A stretch of 64,000 bases of DNA, taken from contig JAKLPV010000047.1 in the NCBI GenBank assembly GCA_022013685.1, positions 42,043-106,042 of the forward strand. The letters are read 5' to 3'. This DNA comes from Anaerolineae bacterium (GTDB taxonomy: Bacteria; Chloroflexota; Anaerolineae; Anaerolineales; Villigracilaceae). Each line of letters starts with the position of its first letter. Position 1 is the stretch's first letter. Positions 7,837-15,926 of the stretch are shown in pieces. A program made the position numbers and the translations under genes. Under the pieces are notes generated by a model that saw only the letters and a program-made list of their open reading frames with translations, made no database searches and was not told where the DNA came from.

Positions 7837-9078
7837 TCATCCTTTACGCTTGAGATAGTTCTGGTACAGCGCGCCGATCTCTTCGTATATTTTCTTCTCG
7901 TAATACTGCTCGCCGCTCAGGCCGGGGAATTTGGCATAGTCGGGAATGGGCTTAACTTCGGGCCGGGTCGCGGCAAACTGTTTGAGTACTTCGGCATGGG
8001 GTTTAAGGGTGCCGTCCGGGCGGACCAGGCCGAAGTGGCGTTCGTGGCGCGATTCGCCGCAGGGCGGAATATCCCACAGTTCTTCGGCGTAATCGGCGAA
8101 GCACCAGATCATCGCCCCGGTTGCGCCAATCTCGTGAAGGTTCGGCAGCACCTGGCGAATGTACTCGGCAAAATCTTCTTCAGAGGCCATGAACTGGGTG
8201 CGGTCCAGACCATAGGCCTGCCACTCCCAGGTTTCAGAGGGTTTGCCCTTCAGGTTGGTGCAGCCGCCAAACTCCTCCATCAGGGCGGGTTTGTCTGCCA
8301 GGTGGGCGGTCAGAGCCGTCATAAAGGGGACGTGGTCGGGGTCGAGCGGACCGCGCGCCCATTCAGTGTACATCGGGTAGGCGTGCATCACCGCCAGGTC
8401 GGTTTCGGCAAAAATATCGTGGACGCGCAGTCCGGTATCTTCTTCGATGTCGCCGCCGTGCAGGCCAACCGTGACCGGGGTATCGGGATCGATTTCACGA
8501 ATCAAAGCGGTCATTTCGCGCACCCAGGCCCGGCCATGCGCGGCATCTTCGGGCCAGGCAAACAGGTCGGGTTCGTTGCCGAGATTCCACAGGGCAACAC
8601 CCTTGTGGCCCTTCAACTCACGGACAACAGTCGTCAGCAGCAAACGCTCCGCGCCAAGCGCGATCGGATCGCTGAACATGTTGCGGTAATTGCCATCCGG
8701 GACGATCCTGCCCTGGCTGAGCACCTGGCGCATAAAGCCAAAATACGGGGATGAGAATCCTTCCCGTTCTTGCAGCAACCAGCGCGGCGACCAGTTCGGG
8801 CCGCTCATGTGGCCGGTGAAGAAGGTCACATCCAGGCCAAGCTTGTGCTTTTCGGCCAGATCGGCCACCCTGACCAGGTTCGCCAGGGCAGTTTGATCGA
8901 CAGTGTTCGGGTCAGGCTGAAAATCGTCCCAGAGCAGGAAGATGCGCACGATGTTCAACCCCAAACTGGCGATCAGGGAAAAATCATCGTCCACTTCGGC
9001 GGCGTCAAATTGCGACCACCAGTACATGGCTTTGCGGCGCGGCCAGTAGTTAACGCCGAGGGTGAAATGATCGGGCAT
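7837..9078 (-). CDS. Glycoside hydrolase family 5-like (beta-mannanase/cellulase type)
   Basis: A (beta/alpha)8-barrel glycosidase of clan GH-A, 413 residues, without a signal peptide. The acid/base Glu is in ALWNLGNEPDLFAWPEDAAH and the nucleophile Glu probably in KPALMEEFGGCTNLKG. The N-terminus TLGVNYWPRRKAMYWWSQFD and LGLNIVRIFLLWDDFQPD match GH5 mannanase-like proteins. The lack of a secretion signal suggests it acts on oligosaccharides inside the cell. An AAGGAG site precedes the ATG. Between it and queA lies an inverted repeat. Confidence 0.82.
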   Translation of the reverse strand: MPDHFTLGVNYWPRRKAMYWWSQFDAAEVDDDFSLIASLGLNIVRIFLLWDDFQPDPNTVDQTALANLVRVADLAEKHKLGLDVTFFTGHMSGPNWSPRWLLQEREGFSSPYFGFMRQVLSQGRIVPDGNYRNMFSDPIALGAERLLLTTVVRELKGHKGVALWNLGNEPDLFAWPEDAAHGRAWVREMTALIREIDPDTPVTVGLHGGDIEEDTGLRVHDIFAETDLAVMHAYPMYTEWARGPLDPDHVPFMTALTAHLADKPALMEEFGGCTNLKGKPSETWEWQAYGLDRTQFMASEEDFAEYIRQVLPNLHEIGATGAMIWCFADYAEELWDIPPCGESRHERHFGLVRPDGTLKPHAEVLKQFAATRPEVKPIPDYAKFPGLSGEQYYEKKIYEEIGALYQNYLKRKG

Positions 9079-9107
9079 GGGGGCTCCTTAAAAATTGGTA
9101 ATTGGGG

Positions 9108-9144
9108 ATTGGTAATTGGGGATCGATAATCCCCAATTACCAAT
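9108..9144. repeat. Perfect 16-bp inverted repeat overlapping the queA 3' end
   Basis: ATTGGTAATTGGGGAT and its exact reverse complement flank a 5-nt spacer. A further direct copy of the GGTAATTGGGGA unit lies just to the left (about 9097-9108). The right arm contains the queA stop codon. There is no run of T after the stem on the minus strand, so it does not look like an ordinary intrinsic terminator; it may be a short dispersed repeat or an mRNA 3' stabiliser. Confidence 0.75.
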
Positions 9145-10153
9145 TACCAATCAACATGGCATCGCCAAACGAGAAAAAGCGATAGCCTTCACGCTTGGCG
9201 GTTTCGTAGGCATTCAAAACGGTCTCGCGCCTGGCAAAGGCGCTGATCATCATAATCAAAGTCGATTTTGGCAGGTGGAAGTTGGTGATGATGGCATCGA
9301 CCACTTTATACTGGTAGCCCGGCAGGATGAAGATCGAAGTCGGGCCGCTGTAAGACGAGATAGTATCTCGTCCCACCATTGCACTCTCCAGGGTGCGAAC
9401 GGAGGTTGTCCCGACCCCGATCACCCGTCCGCCGGCCTGCTTCGTGGCGTTAATTTTGGCCGCCGTTTCTGGCGAAAGTTCACACCACTCGGTATGGATC
9501 TTGTGCTCAGCCGGGTCGTCTTCAGTGACCGGTGCAAACGTATCCAGCCCGACATGCAGGGTTACTTCGCCAAACTGGATGCCCTTCGCGCGCAATTCAT
9601 CCATCAGACGCGGGGTGAAGTGCAGGCCGGCAGTCGGCGCGGCGGCAGAGCCGGGCGTCTTGGCGTAGACCGTCTGGTAGCGCTCCGGGTCAGTCAGTTT
9701 TTCGTGGATGTACGGGGGCAGGGGCATTTGCCCGTCTAACGAGAGATGATTCTCGACCGGTTCATCGAACCGCACCCGGCGGCGGGACCCTTCCAAAACT
9801 TCGACAACTTCCGCTTCGAGGCCATCGGCGAGGCTGAGGCGTTTCCCGGCCCCCAGGCCTTTGCCGCCAACCAGGCATTCCCAAACCCGCTCCGATTCGC
9901 GGCGCAGGAGCAGGATCTCGGCCTTGCCGCCGGTTTCCTTGCGGGCTGGCAGCCTGGCCGGGATGACGCGCGTCTGGTTGACCACCAGCAAGTCGCCGGG
10001 GTTCAGGTATTCAACAATCTCACGAAAGATGCGATGTTCCAGTTGGCCGGTTTTGCGGTTAAGCACCATCAGCCGCGAAGAATCGCGCGGCTCGACGGGC
10101 GTTTGGGCGATGAAAGAGTCGGGGAGTTCGTAGTTAAAGTCGGATGTTTTCAT
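9137..10153 (-). CDS. queA: S-adenosylmethionine:tRNA ribosyltransferase-isomerase QueA
   Basis: Makes epoxyqueuosine in tRNA by transferring the ribosyl moiety of SAM to preQ1. The 338 residues begin MKTSDFNYELPDSFIAQTPV and contain RDSSRLMVLNRKTG, LVVNQTRVIPARL, SAAAPTAGLHFT, VTLHVGLDTFAPV and VDAIITNFHLPKSTLIMMI, all family signatures. The length is standard. No other queuosine gene is in the window. The stop codon falls inside a perfect inverted repeat. Confidence 0.97.
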   Translation of the reverse strand: MKTSDFNYELPDSFIAQTPVEPRDSSRLMVLNRKTGQLEHRIFREIVEYLNPGDLLVVNQTRVIPARLPARKETGGKAEILLLRRESERVWECLVGGKGLGAGKRLSLADGLEAEVVEVLEGSRRRVRFDEPVENHLSLDGQMPLPPYIHEKLTDPERYQTVYAKTPGSAAAPTAGLHFTPRLMDELRAKGIQFGEVTLHVGLDTFAPVTEDDPAEHKIHTEWCELSPETAAKINATKQAGGRVIGVGTTSVRTLESAMVGRDTISSYSGPTSIFILPGYQYKVVDAIITNFHLPKSTLIMMISAFARRETVLNAYETAKREGYRFFSFGDAMLIGNW

Positions 10154-10169
10154 AAAAAGGAAGAGGGGG

Positions 10170-10203
10170 TTGACAAGTTCTGGGCAAAATTGGGATATAT
10201 AAT
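10170..10203 (+). promoter_or_regulatory. Probable sigma-A promoter for the 10245 lipoprotein gene
   Basis: A perfect TTGACA at 10170-10175 is followed by an AT-rich stretch GATATATAATA. The best -10 match, TATAAT at 10198-10203, is 22 nt away, too far; GATATA at 10194 gives an 18-nt spacer. The precise -10 is therefore uncertain. It diverges from queA. Confidence 0.5.
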
Positions 10204-10244
10204 AACATGAAAGCTCAAATACCTATTTGAAGGGCCAAGATATT

Positions 10245-11585
10245 ATGCAACGATATCGTCATCTACTGCTAAAGCAAACATCGCTGATTCTTCTTTTATT
10301 ATTCGTTACGGCCAGTTGCGCCTATTTCCCCAGAATCATCTACATAACAGCAGCTCCGACAGCATCGCAACCTGATACAAAGACGCTTAGGCCGCAACCA
10401 ACCCAAACCCTTCCACAAGAACCTACACAAAAGCCAACCGAAAAGCCGCTTTCTACACCAACTCTCTTACCAACAAAAACCATCACACCCACGCCAAATT
10501 TCAATGATTCAACCTTTCAACCACAGAGTGTTGATGAGCTACAAAGCTTTGTGCTGTCTCGGCTTAATCAAGGCAAGAAAGTTTCCGAACTAACCGATTT
10601 TTTTCATCGTCAGGCTTCCACAAAAACCTGGACCGATAGTTATGCCATAGATTTTGATGGAGATGGAAAAAATGAGTTGTTTTTCTATAGTCTCCTGCGT
10701 CAAGACAATTTCGACCAGAACATTTACTGGATTGTGAAAGAAGTAGATGGGCAATACAAAATTGAGTATTCAAAAAACGAAAACGCCGAATACGGTGCAA
10801 ATGTCAAAATTGTCGATGACTTTAATCGAGATGATCTACCAGATTTAATTTTTACAAGACCCATGCCTGGCAATGGCTCAGGAGCAGATGTTTTCATGGC
10901 GCGCCTGGAAAATACAGAATATATCATCCGTCAAATCGCGACAACCGATCAAATCATCGATGAAATCCGCGCTGGTATTCCAGATGCAAGTGGCATTAAA
11001 CAGATCATAATTACTGGTTTCCAAGCGGGTTGGGGCAGTTCAGGGCCTGGAAGAACGGTGGAAGAAACGTTTTCTGCAAAAGGCAATGCATACGAATTGA
11101 CAAATTCACGCTATTTACCATCGAAATATCGAATTCATGTTCTCCAAGACGCACAAGTTGCTTATGACATTGGCGATGAAAAACTGGCGGTTAAATTATG
11201 GGGATTAGCGGCACATGATGCCACACTTGAAAACTATCCATCCATGTGGATTGAAAATGACATTCCTGAAAAATACCAACCTGCTTATGCAGTTTACCGG
11301 CTTTATACCCACTATTTAATCATCGGAGATGAAACAAATACACAAAAATATTTAAGAGAACTTAACAATAAATATCCCGAAGGTTCACCAGGCGGAGAAT
11401 TTATCGCGCTATCCCACGAGGCGAAACGTCTCTTGGATATCAGTCAGGATCCCGAAGTGGTATGCGATGGCATTTATGAATATTTGAATTCAACTGATGA
11501 AAATGTGAATTTTTTAATGGATCACTGGTATTGGGGAGATCATAACTTAAACATCGTCGAATTTTGTCCGGTGAGTAGGGAGTAA
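10245..11585 (+). CDS. Lipoprotein with FG-GAP/VCBS-like repeats
   Basis: Start taken at ATG 10245 (MQRYRHLLLKQTSLILLLLF), not the TTG 18 nt earlier. A lipobox LFVTASC ends the signal sequence, so the mature protein is probably lipid-anchored outside the membrane. A Thr/Pro/Gln-rich linker (residues about 40-85) is followed by two Asp-rich motifs, DFDGDGKNELFFYS and DDFNRDDLPDLIFTRP, typical of calcium-binding FG-GAP propeller blades. The C-terminal half may hold helical TPR-like repeats. Codon use is clearly more AT-rich than neighbouring genes, hinting at acquisition. No function assigned. Confidence 0.75.
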   Translation: MQRYRHLLLKQTSLILLLLFVTASCAYFPRIIYITAAPTASQPDTKTLRPQPTQTLPQEPTQKPTEKPLSTPTLLPTKTITPTPNFNDSTFQPQSVDELQSFVLSRLNQGKKVSELTDFFHRQASTKTWTDSYAIDFDGDGKNELFFYSLLRQDNFDQNIYWIVKEVDGQYKIEYSKNENAEYGANVKIVDDFNRDDLPDLIFTRPMPGNGSGADVFMARLENTEYIIRQIATTDQIIDEIRAGIPDASGIKQIIITGFQAGWGSSGPGRTVEETFSAKGNAYELTNSRYLPSKYRIHVLQDAQVAYDIGDEKLAVKLWGLAAHDATLENYPSMWIENDIPEKYQPAYAVYRLYTHYLIIGDETNTQKYLRELNNKYPEGSPGGEFIALSHEAKRLLDISQDPEVVCDGIYEYLNSTDENVNFLMDHWYWGDHNLNIVEFCPVSRE

Positions 11586-11592
11586 TCATTCT

Positions 11593-11628
11593 AAAAGAGC
11601 GGGCCAATCAGGGTTGGCCCGCTCTTTT
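11593..11628. terminator. Bidirectional intrinsic terminator
   Basis: A perfect 15-bp stem, AAAAGAGCGGGCCAA and its complement, with a 6-nt loop TCAGGG. A-tract and T-tract flank it on both strands. It sits between the convergent lipoprotein gene and the hydrolase at 11627-12415, whose stop codon touches the right arm. Confidence 0.9.
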
Positions 11629-12415
11629 ATTCAATTGCTCTTGAAAACTCGAGCGCCGCCTGCCAAAATGGCGACTCTGGCCCTTTCTCGATCTCCAGAT
11701 CATGTCCGGTCTCGAAACGCATGAACTGAAACCGTGGGTGCGCCGCCAGCACGGACGGGATTTCGGCATCCTGCAGCAAGCCGCCTTTTTCGGGGCTGGC
11801 CTGGGTCAGCAGAACCGGGCATTGAATTTTATCGAAATTCACATCGCCCACATCGGCAAAGAAACCTTCGACGCGGCCCTCGGCGTGATAATCCATGACT
11901 GCCGGGTCAAGCTGAGACATTTCCACGGCCCCCTCGGGCAGCAGTCCGCGCCGCAGCAATTCGTCCACGGGCCGACCGGCCAGTTTGCGGCGCAGGCCAA
12001 ACAGCTTGGTCTGGCGGCGGCTGTTCATCATCGCGATGTGCGTGGCGAGGTCAAAGGAAGTGTCCCCGGTCACGACAGCCCGCACCCGCTGCGGATAATC
12101 CTGGGCCAGGTGCAAGGCGATCGACCCGCCCATCGAATGCCCGATCAAAACAGCGGGGCCGTCCGCTGCAAAATGGGCCAACACCGACTCGGCGTCCCGG
12201 TAAAAGCCATCCGCTGTGTATCCACCGGGAGCACGGCCTGACTTGCCGTGTCCGCGAAAATCAAAGGCAACGACGTGCCATCTTTCGGTCAGGATGGGCA
12301 AAATGGGCTGGAAAACCTGCCAGCGGTTGCTAAATCCGTGCAGCAAGAGGAGCAAAGGTCCGTTTGCCGGGCCTTCGGCTATATTTAACACCTGTAAAGA
12401 AAATTCTCGCATCAT
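11627..12415 (-). CDS. Alpha/beta hydrolase
   Basis: A cytoplasmic 262-residue hydrolase. I prefer ATG 12415 (MMREFSLQVLNIAEG) to the TTG 12 nt upstream. Key features: LLLLLHGFSNRWQVFQPI, VVAFDFRGHGKSGRAPGG, nucleophile elbow VLIGHSMGGSIALHLA, and His in MRFETGHDLEIEKGP. It belongs to the large esterase/lipase-like group; the substrate cannot be told. It is monocistronic, facing the terminator at 11593-11628. Confidence 0.85.
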   Translation of the reverse strand: MMREFSLQVLNIAEGPANGPLLLLLHGFSNRWQVFQPILPILTERWHVVAFDFRGHGKSGRAPGGYTADGFYRDAESVLAHFAADGPAVLIGHSMGGSIALHLAQDYPQRVRAVVTGDTSFDLATHIAMMNSRRQTKLFGLRRKLAGRPVDELLRRGLLPEGAVEMSQLDPAVMDYHAEGRVEGFFADVGDVNFDKIQCPVLLTQASPEKGGLLQDAEIPSVLAAHPRFQFMRFETGHDLEIEKGPESPFWQAALEFSRAIE

Positions 12416-12507
12416 TTCAACTTTCAAATTTCGAATCAGGGTATCGACTTGTCCCAGACCTTACCATAATGTTGGTTATCTCGATATGATTTCACCAGTT
12501 TAATATG

Positions 12508-12535
12508 TTGGTAGCAAGCATGAAGCAAGTATAAT
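12508..12535 (+). promoter_or_regulatory. Probable promoter of the PhnD-like/cyclase operon
   Basis: TTGGTA (12508-12513), a 16-nt spacer and a perfect TATAAT (12530-12535), about 50 nt before the ATG at 12588. A 7-bp inverted repeat GCAAGCA/TGCTTGC (12514-12520 and 12546-12552) overlaps the promoter and could be an operator. Confidence 0.6.
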
Positions 12536-12587
12536 TTAAAAAAATTGCTTGCAGTTTTTATTCAAATTAATTTCTATAAAGGGTATC

Positions 12588-13556
12588 ATGAAAACAAGGT
12601 TTATTTTCACATGCATTCTCATCCTGCTTGTCAGTTCAGCCTGCGCTCCTCAGGCCAGCCCACAACCAGTTGCAAACACTGAAATCCCCGCCCCGACAGC
12701 GACCACGGCCGCAACCGTAGAAAACCCAATCGTTCTCGGAGACATCTCAGATGACCCGGCTGAAGTCATCGAGGGCGCACAACCCGTGGCCGATTACCTG
12801 GCCGAACAACTCAAAGATTACGGTATCACCAGCGGACAAGTTCGGGTGGCCTCCTCGATCGAAGAAATGACAGAACTGCTCAGAAGCGGGGAAGTCGATC
12901 TGTATTTCGACAGCACCTACCCGGCCACGCTGATCAGCGACGAAACCGGGGCACAGATCATCCTGCGCCGCTGGAAGTTCGGGGTAGAAAAATACAATGC
13001 GGTCATCTTTGCCAGCAAAGACAGCGGCATCACATCCGTGGACCAACTGGCGGGGCAGATCATCGTTATGGATGCGCCCTATTCCACGTCGGGATACCTG
13101 TTGCCGGCAGTTCACCTGATGGAGAACGGCCTGATGCTAAGTGGGAAAAAGGATTACAACCAGCCGGTAGCCAGCGACGAAGTCGGTTTTGTTTTCAGCT
13201 ATGACGATGAAAATACCTTGCAGTGGGTTTTGAACGGGTTTGCCTCCGCCGGCGTGGTGGATGACTACCGCTTCGACATTGCCTTTCCTGCGGATGTGAC
13301 TGCCAACCTGGTTGTGCTGGCCCGCACCGAGACCACTCCCCGCCAGATCGTTATTGCCAGCCCAACGCTCGATCAACCGCTGGTCGAGGCCATCAAAACC
13401 GCCCTGATCGGCATGGACGAATCCGAAGCCGGGCAGGCTGCATTGGAAAACTTCCTGACCACCAAATTCGATGAGTTTCCTGAAGGCATCGATGTCGCCA
13501 TCAAAAGAATGCGCGAAATGATGGAAATCGTTCAGGGTATTCAACTTCCAAAATAA
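12588..13556 (+). CDS. PhnD-like phosphate/phosphonate-type substrate-binding lipoprotein
   Basis: Start at ATG 12588 (MKTRFIFTCILILLVSSACA), with lipobox LVSSAC and a Thr/Pro-rich linker; the earlier TTG at 12549 is not needed. The body fits the PhnD/type 2 periplasmic binding family: NPIVLGDISDDPAEVIEGAQ, then EEMTELLRSGEVDLYFDSTY and NAVIFASKDSGITSVDQLAG. No permease or ATPase lies nearby; instead a HAMP-cyclase starts 9 bp downstream. This suggests a sensory rather than transport role (inference). The ligand is unknown. Confidence 0.85.
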   Translation: MKTRFIFTCILILLVSSACAPQASPQPVANTEIPAPTATTAATVENPIVLGDISDDPAEVIEGAQPVADYLAEQLKDYGITSGQVRVASSIEEMTELLRSGEVDLYFDSTYPATLISDETGAQIILRRWKFGVEKYNAVIFASKDSGITSVDQLAGQIIVMDAPYSTSGYLLPAVHLMENGLMLSGKKDYNQPVASDEVGFVFSYDDENTLQWVLNGFASAGVVDDYRFDIAFPADVTANLVVLARTETTPRQIVIASPTLDQPLVEAIKTALIGMDESEAGQAALENFLTTKFDEFPEGIDVAIKRMREMMEIVQGIQLPK

Positions 13557-13565
13557 TGGTGATCA

Positions 13566-14984
13566 ATGCAATTTAGCAGTTACCTGAATAACCTGTCCTT
13601 GCGCACTAAAATCGCCAGCCTGACAAGCCTGCTTGTCATCGGCACGGTTTTGGCTTTAACCGCACTGTCGATCGAGCGCGAGCGGGATAATTTCAAACAA
13701 GAATTAATGGAACAGGCCAACCTGTTTCTGAAAACCACCACCCTAAGTATTCGCGACTCACTGTATAGCCTTGAACTTGATGAGCTAATCGATCTCGCGC
13801 GAGTCTTGCGCGACGACCCCGATGTCACCTTTTTTGTGGTTTATGACAGCAATGGCCGGACGCTGGTCGATTCAAATACCGAACAAATTGCGACCTTCTC
13901 TCGTCAAGCGGACCCGCTCGGGCAGAAAATGATCACCATGCCCAGGGAAGAAGTCTATAGCGAGTGGCAGGAAGGTCAATTGCTGGCGGGCCGCTCGATC
14001 TGGTTGGGTAACCAGAGCATTGGCGCCATCGCAACCGGCATGTCGACCGCAGCCCTCGATGAAAAAATTCGCTCGATCACCATTCAGGGCGTTATCCTGG
14101 CCCTGGTGGCGCTGATCGTCGGGGGCGGGTTGATCGTTGTCCTGTCGCGAGACCTGACCAGACCCCTTCAGGAACTGGCCCATGCGGCAGAGCAGATGGC
14201 CGACGGCAAGCTGGATGTTCAGGTCAAGCCGCGCTCGAGGGATGAAATTGGGCGTCTTGGCGAAGCCTTCAACCACATGGCGATCGGCCTGCAAGAACGC
14301 GAATGGCTGCGCGATATGTTTGGGCGCTTTGTCAGCCAGGAAGTTGCGGAAGCCATCCGCAGCGGGCAAGTCCAGCTCGAAGGCGAGAACCGGGTCGTCT
14401 CGGTTCTGTTCTGCGACATCCGCGAATTTACCGATTTCTCCGAACAACACACCCCGCAAGAAGTGGTCGCCATGCTGAACGAGTTTTTGCCGCTGGTGGT
14501 GCAGGCTGCCCAAAAAAACGGCGGGATGGTCAACAAATTCGGTGGGGACAGCACACTAATCATCTACGGCGCACCGCGTGAACTGGACGACAGCGCTTAT
14601 CATGCCATCCTGACCGCGCTCGACATTCAAACCGGTCTAAAAAGCCTGAACCAGCGCCTGGCAAAAAAAGGCGAACCGCCCTTGCGGGTCGGGGTCGGGA
14701 TCAACACCGGCAGCGCACTGGCCGGGGCCGTTGGCCCACGCGAACGGCAGGAATATACGGTTGTCGGCAATACCGTCAACCTGGCTGCGCGCATCGACGG
14801 GCTTAACAAGCAATTCCCGGAGCATAACATTTTGATCAGCGAACAAACGCGCTTCGCGCTTGGAAACCACCTCGACGAATTCGACATGATTAACCTCGGG
14901 CCGGTCTCCATCCGCGGCAAAAATGAACAGGTTGAAATTTGGGCCGTCAAAGGGTTAAAAAAAGTAAGCCAGCCCCCACAATAA
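13566..14984 (+). CDS. Membrane class III adenylate/guanylate cyclase with HAMP domain
   Basis: Makes cyclic nucleotide at the inner membrane. The 472 residues show a first membrane helix (about 12-35), an extracytoplasmic sensor (about 36-170), a second helix (IQGVILALVALIVGGGLIVV), HAMP (LTRPLQELAHAAEQMADGKL) and a C-terminal cyclase domain. Metal-binding Asp residues are present in LFCDIREFT and NKFGGDSTLIIYG, and transition-state residues in VGNTVNLAARIDGLN, so it should be active. It starts 9 bp after the PhnD-like lipoprotein gene and probably receives its signal. Confidence 0.93.
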   Translation: MQFSSYLNNLSLRTKIASLTSLLVIGTVLALTALSIERERDNFKQELMEQANLFLKTTTLSIRDSLYSLELDELIDLARVLRDDPDVTFFVVYDSNGRTLVDSNTEQIATFSRQADPLGQKMITMPREEVYSEWQEGQLLAGRSIWLGNQSIGAIATGMSTAALDEKIRSITIQGVILALVALIVGGGLIVVLSRDLTRPLQELAHAAEQMADGKLDVQVKPRSRDEIGRLGEAFNHMAIGLQEREWLRDMFGRFVSQEVAEAIRSGQVQLEGENRVVSVLFCDIREFTDFSEQHTPQEVVAMLNEFLPLVVQAAQKNGGMVNKFGGDSTLIIYGAPRELDDSAYHAILTALDIQTGLKSLNQRLAKKGEPPLRVGVGINTGSALAGAVGPRERQEYTVVGNTVNLAARIDGLNKQFPEHNILISEQTRFALGNHLDEFDMINLGPVSIRGKNEQVEIWAVKGLKKVSQPPQ

Positions 14985-15007
14985 ACACTGCGAAAAGAGG
15001 GACTTTT

Positions 15008-15739
15008 ATGGAATTTTTCTTCGGAAAAGATTTTACCGGCAGCGCATTCATTTTTCTTGGCAAGGAACACCTGCTTGCGATGGCAGCCCTGATTGTGTTG
15101 AATATTGCCCTGTTGGGACTAAGAAACTCGTCCCCGGTATTGAAAAAACAAGCCGCCCTGATCCTTGCCCTGATCTTGTGGGCCAATGAAATCGGCTGGC
15201 ATCTGTGGAACGCCTCGATCGGAAAGTGGGATCTTCAGACCATGCTGCCGTTGCACGTTTGCAGCATCCTGGTCTGGCTGGGCGGCTGGATGCTGGTTCG
15301 CCGCGATAAAACCATTTATGAATACATGTACTTTTTGGGGATTGGCGGAGCCTTGCAAGCCATCCTTACTCCCGACCTGGGAATTTATGGCTACCCACAC
15401 TATCGTTTTTTCCAAACTTTTATTTCACACGGACTGATCGTTACCGCCGCCATCTACATGACCACGGTCGAAGGTTTCCGCCCGACCTGGGGCTCCATGA
15501 AACGGGTCATGATTGGCGGCAATATCTACCTGCTGATCGTGACCGGCATCAACTGGCTGGTTGGCGGCAATTACATGTTCACAATGCACAAACCGGAAAC
15601 CGCCAGCCTGTTCGATATTATGCCCGCCTGGCCCTGGTATCTGTTGGTGGTTCAATTGATCGGGTTGGTGATGTTCCTGATCTTATACCTGCCCTTTATC
15701 ATCAAGGATTGGCGGGCCGGGAAACAAGAAACCGCCTGA
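15008..15739 (+). CDS. YwaF/TIGR02206-like integral membrane protein
   Basis: A 243-residue protein with six to seven predicted membrane helices, start at ATG 15008 behind GAGGGA. Family-like features are FLGKEHLLAMAALIVLNIAL, LWANEIGWHLWNAS, MLPLHVCSILVWLGGWMLV, and PHYRFFQTFISHGLIVTAAI. The conserved His residues lie in or near membrane segments. Function in this family is unknown. It follows the cyclase by about 23 bp and may be part of that operon. Confidence 0.82.
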   Translation: MEFFFGKDFTGSAFIFLGKEHLLAMAALIVLNIALLGLRNSSPVLKKQAALILALILWANEIGWHLWNASIGKWDLQTMLPLHVCSILVWLGGWMLVRRDKTIYEYMYFLGIGGALQAILTPDLGIYGYPHYRFFQTFISHGLIVTAAIYMTTVEGFRPTWGSMKRVMIGGNIYLLIVTGINWLVGGNYMFTMHKPETASLFDIMPAWPWYLLVVQLIGLVMFLILYLPFIIKDWRAGKQETA

Positions 15740-15758
15740 TCTGCATCTTCTGTTTATT

Positions 15759-15802
15759 AAACGAAAACGCCGGGTTTGTGTACAAACCGGCGCTTTTCGT
15801 TT
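15759..15802. terminator. Intrinsic terminator after the YwaF-like gene
   Basis: A long, nearly perfect stem: left arm AAACGAAAACGCCGG (plus GTTTGT) pairs with right arm ACAAACCGGCGC (plus TTTTCGTTT), with one extra G in the left arm. The A/T tracts on both sides allow it to work in both directions. Confidence 0.8.
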
Positions 15803-15832
15803 AAGGCTTTTCCGGGCTGGGCGGGAAGTTTC

Positions 15833-15885
15833 CCGGATTTGGGGTGTGAGTGGGTGCTTCGCACCCACTCACACCCCAAATCCGG
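15833..15885. repeat. Perfect 25-bp hairpin with TTC loop (family member A)
   Basis: CCGGATTTGGGGTGTGAG plus TGGGTGC pairs perfectly with its complement across a 3-nt loop. It lies between two convergent genes, close behind a separate terminator. The ATTTGGGGTGTGAG part resembles the cores of two hairpins at 38251 and 49042 (ATTTTGGGGTNGAG), but the outer flanks are not alike, so the relation is tentative. Confidence 0.7.
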
Positions 15886-15926
15886 ACCTTTACCCCGTTG
15901 AAAACGGTAGACCCTGTTAAACCTGG

